Positions 33,420-41,632 are shown, counted from the first letter of the stretch. The stretch is DNA of 64,000 nucleotides from Pararhodobacter sp. CCB-MM2 (GCF_001691415.1 NZ_LRRR01000006.1:124001-188000), one strand, 5' to 3'. Translations and numbers: made by a program. The notes: generated by a model not told the origin, from the sequence alone.

Positions 33420-33476
33420 TCTTTGTGCCTCAAATATCCCGGGGGTGAGGCCGAAGGCCGAGGGGGCAGCGCCCCC
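33420..33476 (-). repeat. intergenic repeat, copy 5, inverted relative to copy 4
   Basis: On the minus strand it reads GGGGGCGCTGCCCCC, TCGGCCTTCGGCCTC, ACCCCCGGGATATTTGAG and GCACAAAGA. With copy 4 it forms an inverted pair whose CCCGGGATATTT/AAATATCCCGGG parts are perfectly complementary. Confidence 0.85.
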
Positions 33477-33525
33477 TTTCTTCCCCTTCCGGAGTATGGC
33501 AAGAACCCGCGAAACGGAGGCCTCG

Positions 33526-33978
33526 ATGCCCGACTATCCCGCCCTTGCCGAAACGATCCGCGCCCTTGCCCATGGCGAGACCGACACGGTCGCGCTGATG
33601 GCCACGCTCGCCTGCGAGGTACATCATTCGGACGACCGCTTCGACTGGACCGGCTTTTACCGCGTGACCGAGCCGGGCGTGCTGAAGATCGGGCCCTATC
33701 AGGGCGGGCATGGCTGTCTGGTGATCCCCTTCGACAAGGGCGTCTGCGGTGCTGCGGCGCGCACGGGCGAGGTTCAGCTCGTCCCCGACGTGGATGCCTT
33801 CCCCGGCCATATCGCCTGCGCCTCGAGCACCCGCTCGGAACTGGTGCTGCCCGTGCTCAACGGGGCGGGTGCCCTGATTGGGGTGTTCGACCTCGACAGC
33901 GACCAGCCCGATGCCTTCACCGAAGAGGATGCGCGCGAACTGGCGGCGATCCTCAAGGAAACTTTCTCCGGAGTCTGA
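33526..33978 (+). CDS. msrC: free methionine-(R)-sulfoxide reductase (GAF-domain type)
   Basis: This 150-aa single GAF domain protein reduces free methionine-R-sulfoxide. The three catalytic cysteines are present with exact spacing: C64 (GHGCLV), C74 (KGVCG) and C98 (HIACAS), the same intervals of 10 and 24 as C84/C94/C118 of the E. coli enzyme. FPGHIACASSTRSELVLPV and GVFDLDSD are typical. The start is the ATG at 33526 with CGGAGG. It ends two bases before the saccharopine dehydrogenase start. Confidence 0.93.
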   Translation: MPDYPALAETIRALAHGETDTVALMATLACEVHHSDDRFDWTGFYRVTEPGVLKIGPYQGGHGCLVIPFDKGVCGAAARTGEVQLVPDVDAFPGHIACASSTRSELVLPVLNGAGALIGVFDLDSDQPDAFTEEDARELAAILKETFSGV

Positions 33979-33979
33979 C

Positions 33980-35020
33980 ATGGTTCATCTGTGGGTCCGG
34001 GCCGAGCAGCGGCCCAACGAGGAGCGCGTCGGCCTTACGCCCGAGGGCGCGGCCGCGCTGATCGCCAAGGGTTTCCGCGTCACCGTCGAGGAAAGCCCGG
34101 TGCGCGCGCTGGCGCTGCAGCCCTATCTCGACGCCGGTTGCGAGGTGGCGCCCTATGCCAGCTGGCCCGAGGCGCCCGCGGACGCGATCATCTTCGGCCT
34201 GAAGGAGCTGCCCGCCGATGGCTCGCCGCTGAAGCACCGCCACATCCTGTTCGGCCATGCCTACAAGGGCCAACCCGACGGCCCGGCGCTGCTGGCGCGG
34301 TTCAAGGCGGGGGGCGGCACGCTCTATGATCTGGAATCGCTGGTCGACGAGACTGGCCGCCGGGTCGCCGCCTTCGGCTATTGGGCCGGGTTCGCCGGGG
34401 CCGGCGTGACGGTGAAGGCTTGGGCCGCGCAGCAGGCGGGCGGGATCTGCCCGCCGGTCGCGCGCTATGCCGATCAGAACGCGATGGTGGCGGATCTGGC
34501 CAAGGATCTGGGCGACAAACGCCCCACGGCGATCATCATCGGCGCGCTCGGCCGCGTCGGCACCGGGGCGGCGGACCTGCTGGAGCGGCTGGGCCTGAAG
34601 GTCACCCGCTGGGACATGGCCGAAACCGCGCATGGCGGGCCCTTCCCCGAGGTTCTGGCCCATGACCTCTTCATCAACTGCATCTTCGCCCGTCCCGGCT
34701 GCCCGGTCTTCGTGCCCATCTCGGCGCTGGAGGCCCAGCGCCAGCTGACCGCCATCGGCGATGTCGCCTGCGATCCGGGCAGTGATTACAACCCGGTGCC
34801 GGTCTATGACCACGCGACCGACTGGGCCGCGCCGGTGGTCCGGGTGCATGACAATCCCCCGCTCGACGTGATGGCGATCGACAACCTACCCTCGCTTTTG
34901 CCGATCGAGGCCTCGCAGGATTACGCCGCGCAATTGCTGCCCAGCCTCAGCACGCTGGACCAGATCGACCAAGGCGTCTGGGCTCGTGCCAAGGCCGAGT
35001 TCGATCGCTTCGCAGGTTAA
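33980..35020 (+). CDS. saccharopine dehydrogenase (NAD+, L-lysine forming)
   Basis: This 346-aa enzyme resembles fungal-type LYS1 saccharopine dehydrogenase, which interconverts saccharopine with lysine and 2-oxoglutarate. It has the alanine-dehydrogenase-like N-terminus (VRAEQRPNEERVGLTPEGA), the lysine/glutamate-contact HILFGHAYKGQP and LYDLESLVDETGRRV, and the NAD-binding IIIGALGRVGTGAADLL. FINCIFARPGCPVF and VACDPGSDYNPVPVYD are also conserved. Since bacteria make lysine otherwise, a role in lysine breakdown is likely. It probably forms an operon with msrC and has a good terminator. Confidence 0.9.
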   Translation: MVHLWVRAEQRPNEERVGLTPEGAAALIAKGFRVTVEESPVRALALQPYLDAGCEVAPYASWPEAPADAIIFGLKELPADGSPLKHRHILFGHAYKGQPDGPALLARFKAGGGTLYDLESLVDETGRRVAAFGYWAGFAGAGVTVKAWAAQQAGGICPPVARYADQNAMVADLAKDLGDKRPTAIIIGALGRVGTGAADLLERLGLKVTRWDMAETAHGGPFPEVLAHDLFINCIFARPGCPVFVPISALEAQRQLTAIGDVACDPGSDYNPVPVYDHATDWAAPVVRVHDNPPLDVMAIDNLPSLLPIEASQDYAAQLLPSLSTLDQIDQGVWARAKAEFDRFAG

Positions 35021-35069
35021 AATTCCGCCCCGAGGGGGTTCCGTCCTGCCCAAATCACAGGCATAAAAC

Positions 35070-35099
35070 ACGCCCGGCCCCAACGCCGGGCGTTTTCGT
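35070..35099 (+). terminator. Rho-independent terminator of the saccharopine dehydrogenase gene
   Basis: Arms 35070-35078 and 35085-35093 form a 9-bp stem ACGCCCGGC/GCCGGGCGT followed by TTTCGTT. It lies 50 bases after the stop and only 12 bases before the MATE start codon. Confidence 0.85.
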
Positions 35100-35111
35100 T
35101 GGAACCCACCC

Positions 35112-36473
35112 ATGTCAGTTTCTGCTCAACCCGAGGCCCGCCGCGGCTTCCTGTCCAATGCGCGCGCCGTTCTGGTGCTGGGCCTGCCGCTCGTTGGCAG
35201 CCATGTCGCCCAATTCGCCCTGCATGTCACCGACACGATCATGCTGGGCTGGTACAGCGTCACCGATCTTGCAGCCGGTGCATTGGGCGCGACGATGTTC
35301 TTCGTGCTGTTCACGCTGGGCATGGGCTATGCGCAGGCGGTGATGCCGATGGTGGCGACCCATGCCGCCGCCGACCGCGACACCGAGGTCCGCCGGGTCA
35401 CGCGTATGGGTATGTGGCTGTCCATCGCCTATTTCATCGTGGCGCTGCCGATCTTCCTGTTCTCGACGCCGATCTTGAACGCCTTGGGGCAAGAGGCCGA
35501 TGTGGCTCGCCTCGGCGGGGCCTATCTGTCGGTCGTGGGCTTCGGCCTTGGCCCGGCGCTGATCGCCATGGTGCTGAAGAGCTACCTCGCGGCGCTGGGG
35601 CGCACCCAGGTGGTGCTTTGGGTCACGGTGCTGGCGGTGTTCGTCAACGTGGGCGTCAACTGGGTGCTGATCTTCGGCAACCTTGGCTTCCCCGAGATGG
35701 GCGCGCGCGGCGCGGCCGTGGCCTCGCTGCTGGTGCAGGTGGTGACGATGGTCGTGCTGCTGGCCTATGCGCTGTGGTTGCCGGCGTTGCGGCATTACCA
35801 GCTGTTCACCCGCTTCTGGCGCGCCGATTGGGGCGCCATGCGGCAGGTGAATGCGCTGGGTCTGCCGATCGGCCTCGCGTTGTTGTCGGAATCCGCGCTG
35901 TTCTCGGCCTCGGCGGTGATGATGGGCTGGCTGGGCAAGAACACCCTCGCCGCGCATTCCATCGCGCTGGAGATCACCGCGATGTTCTTCATGGTCCATC
36001 TGGGCCTGTCGAACGCCGCGACGGTGCTGGTTGGTAGGGCGCGCGGGAAGGCCGATGCGCAGGCACTGAAGGAGGCCGCGCTGGCCTCGGTCGCGCTGTC
36101 GATCCTGTTCGCGGTGACGACGATGTTGATCTACTTCCTGATGGCCGAGCAGATGGTCGGCCTGTTCATCAAGCCCGACGATCCCGAACGCGATCTGATC
36201 ATCCCGCTCGGCGTGACCCTGCTGATGGTGGCCGCGCTGTTCCAGCTGGCCGACAGTGGGCAGGTCATGGCGATGGGGCTTCTGCGCGGGATGCAGGACA
36301 CGCAGCAGCCGATGATCATCGCCGCCGTGGCCTATTGGCTGATCGGCATCCCGGCGGGCTATGGCCTCGGCTTCCTCGCCGGGATGGGCGGGATCGGCAT
36401 CTGGCTGGGGCTGGTCGTGGGTCTCACGGCCGCCGCCATAGCCCTGCACGCGCGGTTCTGGCGGGCGATCTAG
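35112..36473 (+). CDS. MATE-family multidrug/toxin exporter
   Basis: This is a 453-aa inner-membrane protein with 12 helices in two homologous halves: LPLVGSHVAQFALHVTDTIMLG opens the first, LGLPIGLALLSESALFSASAVMMGWLG the second. The paired GWLGKNTLAAHSIALE and GWYSVTDLAAGALGA segments are the MATE repeat signatures (NorM-like). It exports cationic drugs or metabolites using Na+ or H+. The start codon lies just after the previous gene's terminator, so the leader is either very short or the promoter is inside the terminator region. Confidence 0.93.
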   Translation: MSVSAQPEARRGFLSNARAVLVLGLPLVGSHVAQFALHVTDTIMLGWYSVTDLAAGALGATMFFVLFTLGMGYAQAVMPMVATHAAADRDTEVRRVTRMGMWLSIAYFIVALPIFLFSTPILNALGQEADVARLGGAYLSVVGFGLGPALIAMVLKSYLAALGRTQVVLWVTVLAVFVNVGVNWVLIFGNLGFPEMGARGAAVASLLVQVVTMVVLLAYALWLPALRHYQLFTRFWRADWGAMRQVNALGLPIGLALLSESALFSASAVMMGWLGKNTLAAHSIALEITAMFFMVHLGLSNAATVLVGRARGKADAQALKEAALASVALSILFAVTTMLIYFLMAEQMVGLFIKPDDPERDLIIPLGVTLLMVAALFQLADSGQVMAMGLLRGMQDTQQPMIIAAVAYWLIGIPAGYGLGFLAGMGGIGIWLGLVVGLTAAAIALHARFWRAI

Positions 36474-36485
36474 GTCGCCCCCGGC

Positions 36486-37172
36486 TTAGGCCGCGTCCTT
36501 GGCCTGCTGACGCTTCAGCCAGAGGATCTGGGCCATCAGCTCGCGCGGGGTCTGACAGCGCAGGATGTCGCGGATCATCCCGGCATCGCCCTTCAGGCCC
36601 CGCCACATGCCCTGCTTTTGCGACTTCCACGGGCTGGAGACCCCCGGCCAGCCGACCACGGCGACCGAGAGGCCCCGCGCCCGCAGCGCCCGGTTCAGGA
36701 AGACCTCGAACCCGAAGCGCGGCAGGGTGGCCAATTGCGGGGCGACCTCTTTCAGCAGGGAGACCGGCAGCACCCGCTCGCCGCTGATGTAATCGACCCC
36801 AATCGCCCGCCAGACCCCCGGCGCATTGCCGCGCAGGGACAGGCTGGCCCCCGCGTGACCGTCCAGCACCGGGCGCGCCAGCTTGGTCACAGCCTCCGGC
36901 GTCAGGCCGATCAGGTCGGCGTCCAGCAGCATCACATGATCGCCGTCCAGCGCGGCGATGCCCATGGCCAGCGCGGCGGTCTTGCCGCTGTTGACCGGCA
37001 TCTCCAGCACCTCGACACCCATGGCCCGGGCCACAGCGGCGGTGCCGTCGGTCGAGCCGTCATCGACCACCAGCACCCGGTCCAACAACGGATGCCCGGC
37101 CACGGCGCGCAGGACGCCCGGCAGACGAGCCGCTTCGTTCCAGGCGGGGATGAGGCAGGTGAGCCGCGTCAT
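36486..37172 (-). CDS. family 2 glycosyltransferase
   Basis: This is a 228-aa GT2 enzyme. The nucleotide-sugar binding strand is LTCLIPAWNEAARLP with VVDDGSTDGT, and the DxD-type aspartates are in VMLLDADLIG. It has no membrane helix, so it is soluble or peripheral. It is the last gene of a tightly overlapped four-gene set (ATGA overlap with the DedA gene) with a PlcP-like phosphoesterase and a GT21 enzyme. A second glycosylation step on a glycolipid is a reasonable guess. Confidence 0.88.
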   Translation of the reverse strand: MTRLTCLIPAWNEAARLPGVLRAVAGHPLLDRVLVVDDGSTDGTAAVARAMGVEVLEMPVNSGKTAALAMGIAALDGDHVMLLDADLIGLTPEAVTKLARPVLDGHAGASLSLRGNAPGVWRAIGVDYISGERVLPVSLLKEVAPQLATLPRFGFEVFLNRALRARGLSVAVVGWPGVSSPWKSQKQGMWRGLKGDAGMIRDILRCQTPRELMAQILWLKRQQAKDAA

Positions 37173-37744
37173 GCCCGCCCCTCGCGCCCACAATGCAGCC
37201 ACAGGCCGAAGCCCAGCAGCGCCAGCGCCACGACGAGCACGATGGTGCGGTCGAGCCACAGCTCGGCATGCTGCCATTGATCGCCCATCCACCATCCCAA
37301 GGCCACCAAGGCCCCGGATTTCACAAGCGTCGCCAGCAAGTTGACAAGGAGGAAGCGCCAGAACGGATAGCGCGCGGCACCGGCGGCCATCAGAACCGCG
37401 AAGCCCGCCCCATGGGTCAGCTTGCCGATGACCAGCAGCCGGGTGCCATGATCCTCGATCTCGCGCTTCAGACGCTCCTGCAGGCGGGCATTGCGGGCGA
37501 TCAGCCGCTCGCGCAGCCGGGCCGGCAGCAGCCGCCCGCCCTGACGCCCGACCCCATAGAGCAGCGCGTCGCCCAGCAGATCGGCGAGGACCACAACCAC
37601 CAAGAGGCCACTCAGCGACATCAGCCCCCGCCCGGCGAGGTATCCGCCCAAAACCGAGACGATCGGCCCCTCGACCAGCGCCAGAGGCGCCATCAGCAGC
37701 AGGCCGTGATCCTGGATCAGGGCCAGAAGATCGGCATTTCCCAT
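37169..37744 (-). CDS. DedA/SNARE-associated (VTT-domain) membrane protein
   Basis: This 191-aa DedA-like protein has the re-entrant motif LVEGPIVSVLGGYLAGRG, then DLLGDALLYGVGRQGGR and the arginine-rich loop, GKLTHGAGFAVLMAAGAARYPFWRFL and a C-terminal helix. DedA proteins include lipid scramblases/flippases for undecaprenyl phosphate and phosphatidylethanolamine. In this cluster it may move glycolipid or lipid precursor across the membrane (inference). It overlaps both neighbours (TAATG and ATGA). Confidence 0.85.
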   Translation of the reverse strand: MGNADLLALIQDHGLLLMAPLALVEGPIVSVLGGYLAGRGLMSLSGLLVVVVLADLLGDALLYGVGRQGGRLLPARLRERLIARNARLQERLKREIEDHGTRLLVIGKLTHGAGFAVLMAAGAARYPFWRFLLVNLLATLVKSGALVALGWWMGDQWQHAELWLDRTIVLVVALALLGFGLWLHCGREGRA

Positions 37745-38877
37745 TATTCCGCCGGTGCGATCACCGGTCCCCTCTCAGGGCCGCGCGGAGTCTCGTCCGC
37801 GCCCATGGCCGTGCCGCGCCAGTCAAAGCCCCGGCGGGCGAAGGTGGCCAGCCACAGCGCCGGCAGCATCAGGTCGCGCAGAGGCAGCACGGTAAGGTCA
37901 CGCCAGCCACCGGGCCAACGGGCGGCGCGGATCAGGGCGATCTCGGCCCCGTACCACGCCAGCAGGAAGGGCACCCCGGCCTCGGGCCCTGCAGCGGCGA
38001 AGGCCAGCAGCGCGGGCACGAGGGCGCCGTTCAGGATCTCCATCAGGAACAGGCCGGGGAAGGCATCGCGGCGCACGCGGCTCCAGCGCAACTGCCGGTC
38101 CCAGACTTGCCGCAAACCCCGGCGCCCGACCGGCTGGGTGAACGGCAACGGCGTCAGGCGGACCTTCAGCCCTGCCCCGCGCACAAGGCGGGTCGCGGCG
38201 GCGTCTTCGGCCAGATACCGGCCCAGCGCGGCGAAACCGCCCTCACGCTCCAGCAACACGCGGTTGACGAACATCGTCTTGCCCTGCGTATAGCCGTCGC
38301 CGAGGCTGTCGGCCGCCAGTTGCAGCCGCGCCTGATTGGAATTGAGGATCGCGCATTCCAGATGCCCGCCCCAGCCCTCGGGCCGGATGCCGACGGGCGG
38401 CGAGGACACGAGGCCCGTCTCGGCGTCCCAGCACCCGACGACCACCGACAGATAATCGCGCGGCAGCAGCAGATTGGCATCGGCCATGCAGATCCAGTCC
38501 GACCACGCCGCCTGCCAGCCCTTCCACAGGTTGTTCAGCTTGGGGTTCCGGGTAACCGGATCCGAACCGATCAGCAGCTTGGCGGAGACCTGCGGGTGGC
38601 GCTCGATCAGGTCGCGAACCAGCGGGATCACCGGGTCGCGCGGATCCTGCGCGCAGAAGATGATGTCATAGGACGGGTAATCCTGCGTGAAGCTCGATGC
38701 CAGCGTCTCGGCGTCGAAAGGGTCGATCCCACAGACCGGCCGCAGCAGGGTCACATGCGGCTGGCCCAACACCCCGTCGCGCTGCCGCTTCTGGCCCAGC
38801 CGACGCCAGTACAGCGCGACGGTGCCCAGATGCAGCCCAAGGAAGGTGGCCGCGCCCAATGCCAGCAACAATGCCAT
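37744..38877 (-). CDS. GT21 (ceramide-glucosyltransferase-like) glycosyltransferase, Agt-type candidate
   Basis: This 377-aa membrane-bound enzyme has an N-terminal helix (ALLLALGAATFLGLHLGTVALYW), then the GT21 motifs D-D in ICMADANLLLP, the third aspartate in LAEDAAATRLV, and the product-site RQLRWSRVRR ((Q/R)xxRW), then C-terminal hydrophobic helices. Bacterial GT21 enzymes make glucosyl- and glucuronosyl-diacylglycerol in Agrobacterium during phosphate starvation. It lies one base after the PlcP-like gene, which would supply diacylglycerol. The start is the ATG at 38877 behind GGAGG. Confidence 0.85.
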   Translation of the reverse strand: MALLLALGAATFLGLHLGTVALYWRRLGQKRQRDGVLGQPHVTLLRPVCGIDPFDAETLASSFTQDYPSYDIIFCAQDPRDPVIPLVRDLIERHPQVSAKLLIGSDPVTRNPKLNNLWKGWQAAWSDWICMADANLLLPRDYLSVVVGCWDAETGLVSSPPVGIRPEGWGGHLECAILNSNQARLQLAADSLGDGYTQGKTMFVNRVLLEREGGFAALGRYLAEDAAATRLVRGAGLKVRLTPLPFTQPVGRRGLRQVWDRQLRWSRVRRDAFPGLFLMEILNGALVPALLAFAAAGPEAGVPFLLAWYGAEIALIRAARWPGGWRDLTVLPLRDLMLPALWLATFARRGFDWRGTAMGADETPRGPERGPVIAPAE

Positions 38878-38878
38878 C

Positions 38879-39718
38879 TCAGGCCTCCAGCAGGTCGCCA
38901 TGCGCCGGCAGGGGCGCGGTGGCAGTGTCGGTTGCGGTCTCGGGCTCGGGCGCGAAGACCAGTTGCAGGCGGCCGTCGAAGCCCTCGACGATGCCGCTGG
39001 TGCTGTCGACCCAATCGCCGCAATTGGCATAGGTCAGGCCCAGTTCGTCATGCAGGCCGGCAAGGTGGAAATGACCGCAGATCACGCCGTCCAGCCCCTC
39101 GGCCCGGGCGAGGTCGACAAGCTTGCGCTCATGCGTCCGCCCGGCATGCATCAGCGTGTTGATTGACCCCAGCAGGGCCTCGACCCAGGATCGCGCTTCG
39201 CCCGGCGATTGCCGCCACAGCCGCTGCAACACCCGGTCGAGGCTGCGCAGGGCATGGTCCAGACGGCTGCCGAGGCGGGTGAAGACATGGGCGCGGAACA
39301 GGCGGGCATCGACGCAATCGCCGTGGATCACGAGGTAGCGCTTGCCGTTGGCGGCGCGGTGGATCAGCCGGTCGATTGCCTCGACCCTCGGGCGGGCCGC
39401 TTTCGGCGCGCGATGGGGATGCGGATCGTGATTGCCGCGCAGATAGACCAGGGTCGCGCCCTCGGCCTGCCGCTGGTTCAGGTGATCGATGACCGCCTGA
39501 TCCTCGTCCGTCCAATGCGGCAGCAGCGGTTGCCACAGGTCCAGCACATCCCCAACAAGGAAATAGGTCTCGGCCCGATGCGCCTTGAGGAAGTCCAGTA
39601 CGCGGTCCGATTTGGAGCCCAGCGCGCCAAGGTGAAGATCCGACAGGAACAGGCTGCGGCAGGCACGGGGGCTAGGTCGATGATCGGCGACGGCGGCGGC
39701 ATTCGGGCGGTGGGACAT
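38879..39718 (-). CDS. metallophosphoesterase, PlcP-type phospholipase C candidate
   Basis: This 279-aa calcineurin-like phosphoesterase has FLSDLHLG (D27, H29), GDVLDLW (D57), RGNHD (N96, H97), VIHGDCVD and CGHFHLAG, which is the full dimetal site. Automatic annotation may call it UDP-2,3-diacylglucosamine hydrolase. The length, the operon with a GT21 enzyme and the upstream Pho-box-like repeats instead fit PlcP, the phospholipase C that removes phospholipid head groups during phosphate limitation in rhizobia and marine roseobacters. The ATG at 39718 is used; an upstream frame crosses the regulatory site. Confidence 0.78.
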   Translation of the reverse strand: MSHRPNAAAVADHRPSPRACRSLFLSDLHLGALGSKSDRVLDFLKAHRAETYFLVGDVLDLWQPLLPHWTDEDQAVIDHLNQRQAEGATLVYLRGNHDPHPHRAPKAARPRVEAIDRLIHRAANGKRYLVIHGDCVDARLFRAHVFTRLGSRLDHALRSLDRVLQRLWRQSPGEARSWVEALLGSINTLMHAGRTHERKLVDLARAEGLDGVICGHFHLAGLHDELGLTYANCGDWVDSTSGIVEGFDGRLQLVFAPEPETATDTATAPLPAHGDLLEA

Positions 39719-39763
39719 CGGGAACCTGGTCTCTCTGCTCTCGCGCGCAACCTGCCCCCGGGA

Positions 39764-39793
39764 CGAGACACTTGCGTGACGATTCGTTGACGG
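39764..39793 (-). promoter_or_regulatory. Pho-box-like direct repeats upstream of plcP
   Basis: On the minus strand CCGTCAACGAA, TCGTCACGCAA and GTGTCTCG follow each other with an exact 11-base period, carrying GTCA cores at the same place. This is the architecture of PhoB boxes (CTGTCAT plus four bases). It ends 45 bases before the plcP ATG. PhoB binding is inferred. Confidence 0.55.
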
Positions 39794-39954
39794 TTCTGCA
39801 ACGCAGCATGAGGGAGAGGCCGTCGCCCGCGCCGCCAAGTCCCAAGGCGAATCGAAGCGACGGAGGCCAGACGCCCGCCGGAAGGGCGATGGGGCGGGGA
39901 ATTGGGGGAAAAACGGGCGGATTTGGCGTGAGAACCGCGAAATCAGGCCCGGAA

Positions 39955-39992
39955 AAACCTCAAGGGCCCGGGCGTTGCCGCCCGGGCCCTTG
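39955..39992 (-). terminator. Rho-independent terminator of tRNA-Lys
   Basis: A perfect 14-bp stem (39961-39974 with 39979-39992, loop of four) is followed on the minus strand by GAGGTTTTTCC. It lies 10 bases after the tRNA 3' end. Confidence 0.9.
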
Positions 39993-40001
39993 GAAGGAAA
40001 G

Positions 40002-40076
40002 TGGTGAGCCGGATAGGGATCGAACCTATGGCCAACTGATTAAAAGTCAGTTGCTCTACCGCTGAGCTACCGGCCC
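40002..40076 (-). tRNA. tRNA-Lys (anticodon UUU)
   Basis: The minus strand gives a complete cloverleaf: acceptor GGGCCGG paired with CCGGCTC, D arm AGCTCAGCGGTAGAGC, and anticodon stem-loop with ACTTTTAAT (anticodon TTT). The T arm contains GGTTCGATCC, and CCA is encoded (plus strand TGG, 40002-40004). It has its own promoter and terminator. Confidence 0.96.
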
Positions 40077-40088
40077 ACTGTGGGAGGC

Positions 40089-40117
40089 TAACTAGAAAGA
40101 ACCGGGTCTGGGGTCAA
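40089..40117 (-). promoter_or_regulatory. sigma-70-type promoter of tRNA-Lys
   Basis: On the minus strand TTGACC (40112-40117), 17 bases, TAGTTA (40089-40094). Transcription would start a few bases before the tRNA 5' end at 40076. Confidence 0.65.
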
Positions 40118-40230
40118 GGCACAATCGACCATTTTTTTCGCACGAATTTCAAGGATCCGCGCATTGCCGTCCCGTCATGCGGTTTCGCCCGTGGAATCAC
40201 CCGGTCGCGGGCACCCGAACCGCCCGAGTG

Positions 40231-40968
40231 TCATCCCGTTGTCAGCATATACCCCTCGCCGCGCACCGTCTGCAGATAGCGCGGGCGACGCGGATCGACC
40301 TCCAGCTTGCGACGCAGACGGGTGATCTGCACATCGACCGCCCGCTCCTGCGCGGTTTCGGCGCCAAGGCCCCGTTCGCGGCCCAGCTGATCGACCAGAG
40401 CCTCGCGACTGACGACCTGCCCATGCTTCGCCGCAAGGATCCGCATCAGGGCCGATTCGGTCTGGGTCAGACGAACCGGATCGCTGCCGTCTCGCAGTTC
40501 GCCCGTTTCGATCTCATAGCGCAGCGCGCCGAGCATCAGCACCGGCTGCGCATTGGCGGCGCTGTCGGGGCGCGGGGCGCGGCGCAGGATCGCGTTGATG
40601 CGCAGCACCAGCTCGCGCGGTTCGAATGGTTTGGGGATGTAATCGTCGGCCCCGGCCTCGAACCCGGTGATGCGGTCCTTGGCCTCGCCGCGCGCGGTCA
40701 GCAGGATCACCGGCGTCGCCATCTCGCCGCGCAGCCATTGCGTCAGCGCCACGCCGTCCTCGCCCGGCATCATCACGTCCAGCACGATCAGGTCGAAGGC
40801 CAGCCCGGACAGCAAGCGCCGCGCCTGCGCCGCATCGCGCGCCGCCGTCACCATGAAGCCCTGCTTCACCAGATAGCGCTTGAGCAGCTCGCGGATCCGC
40901 TCGTCGTCATCGACGATCAGCAGATGCGCCGTCTGGTCCTGCGGAACCGGGGCCAGATCGGCAGTCAT
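40231..40968 (-). CDS. petR: OmpR-family response regulator, PetR-like
   Basis: This 245-aa regulator has a receiver domain with D20/D21 and phospho-acceptor D64 (LIVLDVMMPGEDG) and the lysine in PKPFEP. The C-terminal OmpR winged helix has LTQTESALMRILAAKHGQVVSREALV and VDVQITRLRRKLEVD. No histidine kinase adjoins. Instead a MarR gene overlaps upstream by ATGA, the arrangement of petP-petR in Rhodobacter capsulatus, where petR is needed for growth and lies before the cytochrome bc1 operon. Here the bc1 genes do not follow; a tRNA gene does. Confidence 0.8.
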   Translation of the reverse strand: MTADLAPVPQDQTAHLLIVDDDERIRELLKRYLVKQGFMVTAARDAAQARRLLSGLAFDLIVLDVMMPGEDGVALTQWLRGEMATPVILLTARGEAKDRITGFEAGADDYIPKPFEPRELVLRINAILRRAPRPDSAANAQPVLMLGALRYEIETGELRDGSDPVRLTQTESALMRILAAKHGQVVSREALVDQLGRERGLGAETAQERAVDVQITRLRRKLEVDPRRPRYLQTVRGEGYMLTTG

Positions 40969-41465
40969 GGCCGCCCGTCCTTCAACGCCGTGTAGTGGCT
41001 GCGGATCGAGTCATCCATCATCGCCTCCAGCACCTGCCGGAACCCCGCCACCGCCTGCGGCCCGGCGGCGCGATAAGCCGCCCGCATCCGCGCGCGCTGC
41101 GCTTCCGAGAGCTGGCGCTCCAACTCGGCCCCCTCGGCGGTCAGATAGAGGTGCCGCTCACGACGATCCTCACGCCCGACACGGGATTCCACGAGGCCAT
41201 CCTCGATCAGCGTCCGCAGCACGCGGTTCAGCGATTGCTTGGTCACGCCCAGCACGGCCAGCAGGTTGTTCACCGTGGTCCCGCGCGAGCGGTTGATGAA
41301 GTGCAACGCCCGGTGATGGGCGCGGCCATAGGACATATCGGCCAGAATCCGGTCGGGATCGGCGGTGAATCCGCGATAGGCGAAGAACATCGCCTCGATG
41401 CCCTTGCGCAGCTGCTCGTCCGTCAGGAACAGCAGGTTCTCGCCTCCTGTCGTGCCGTCCGCCAT
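40965..41465 (-). CDS. petP: MarR-family regulator, PetP-like
   Basis: This is a 166-aa winged-helix protein. LLFLTDEQLRKGIEAMFFAYRGFTADPDRIL forms the dimerisation region. RAHHRALHFINRSRGTTVNNLLAVLGVTKQSLNRVLRTL is the DNA-binding domain and VGREDRRERHLYLTAEG the wing. The ATG at 41465 has GGGAG upstream; an adjacent ATG at 41468 is equally in frame. It is coupled to petR and divergent from ilvE. A 19-bp palindrome 47 bases upstream, also found before gltDB, is its most likely operator. Confidence 0.82.
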   Translation of the reverse strand: MADGTTGGENLLFLTDEQLRKGIEAMFFAYRGFTADPDRILADMSYGRAHHRALHFINRSRGTTVNNLLAVLGVTKQSLNRVLRTLIEDGLVESRVGREDRRERHLYLTAEGAELERQLSEAQRARMRAAYRAAGPQAVAGFRQVLEAMMDDSIRSHYTALKDGRP

Positions 41466-41511
41466 CATGCTCTCCCGTCTCAGACCGCTGAATTTCGGTG
41501 CGCCCCGTCTT

Positions 41512-41530
41512 AAGTCAGCCTTGTTGACTT
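41512..41530. promoter_or_regulatory. 19-bp palindrome in the petP/ilvE divergent promoter region
   Basis: AAGTCAGCCTTGTTGACTT has 6-bp perfect ends (AAGTCA/TGACTT). A near copy stands at 54626-54644 before gltD (18 of 22 bases identical when three flanking bases are included). TTGACT within it could be the -35 of ilvE, with TAGCAA about 18 bases on, so a bound regulator would block the promoter. Confidence 0.65.
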
Positions 41531-41632
41531 TCCAAGAATCAATTGTTAGCAAACCCGCCGGTTGGCGCAAGATTATGTCCGCTCCGAACTTGTCTGGCGC
41601 AACTTTCGAAATTCTTGCCAAGGGAGACTCGG

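Noticed and set aside
38879..39718. LpxH (UDP-2,3-diacylglucosamine hydrolase) for lipid A
   Set aside because: The motifs do not exclude it, but operon partners and the Pho-box-like promoter fit PlcP better. Kept as the alternative.
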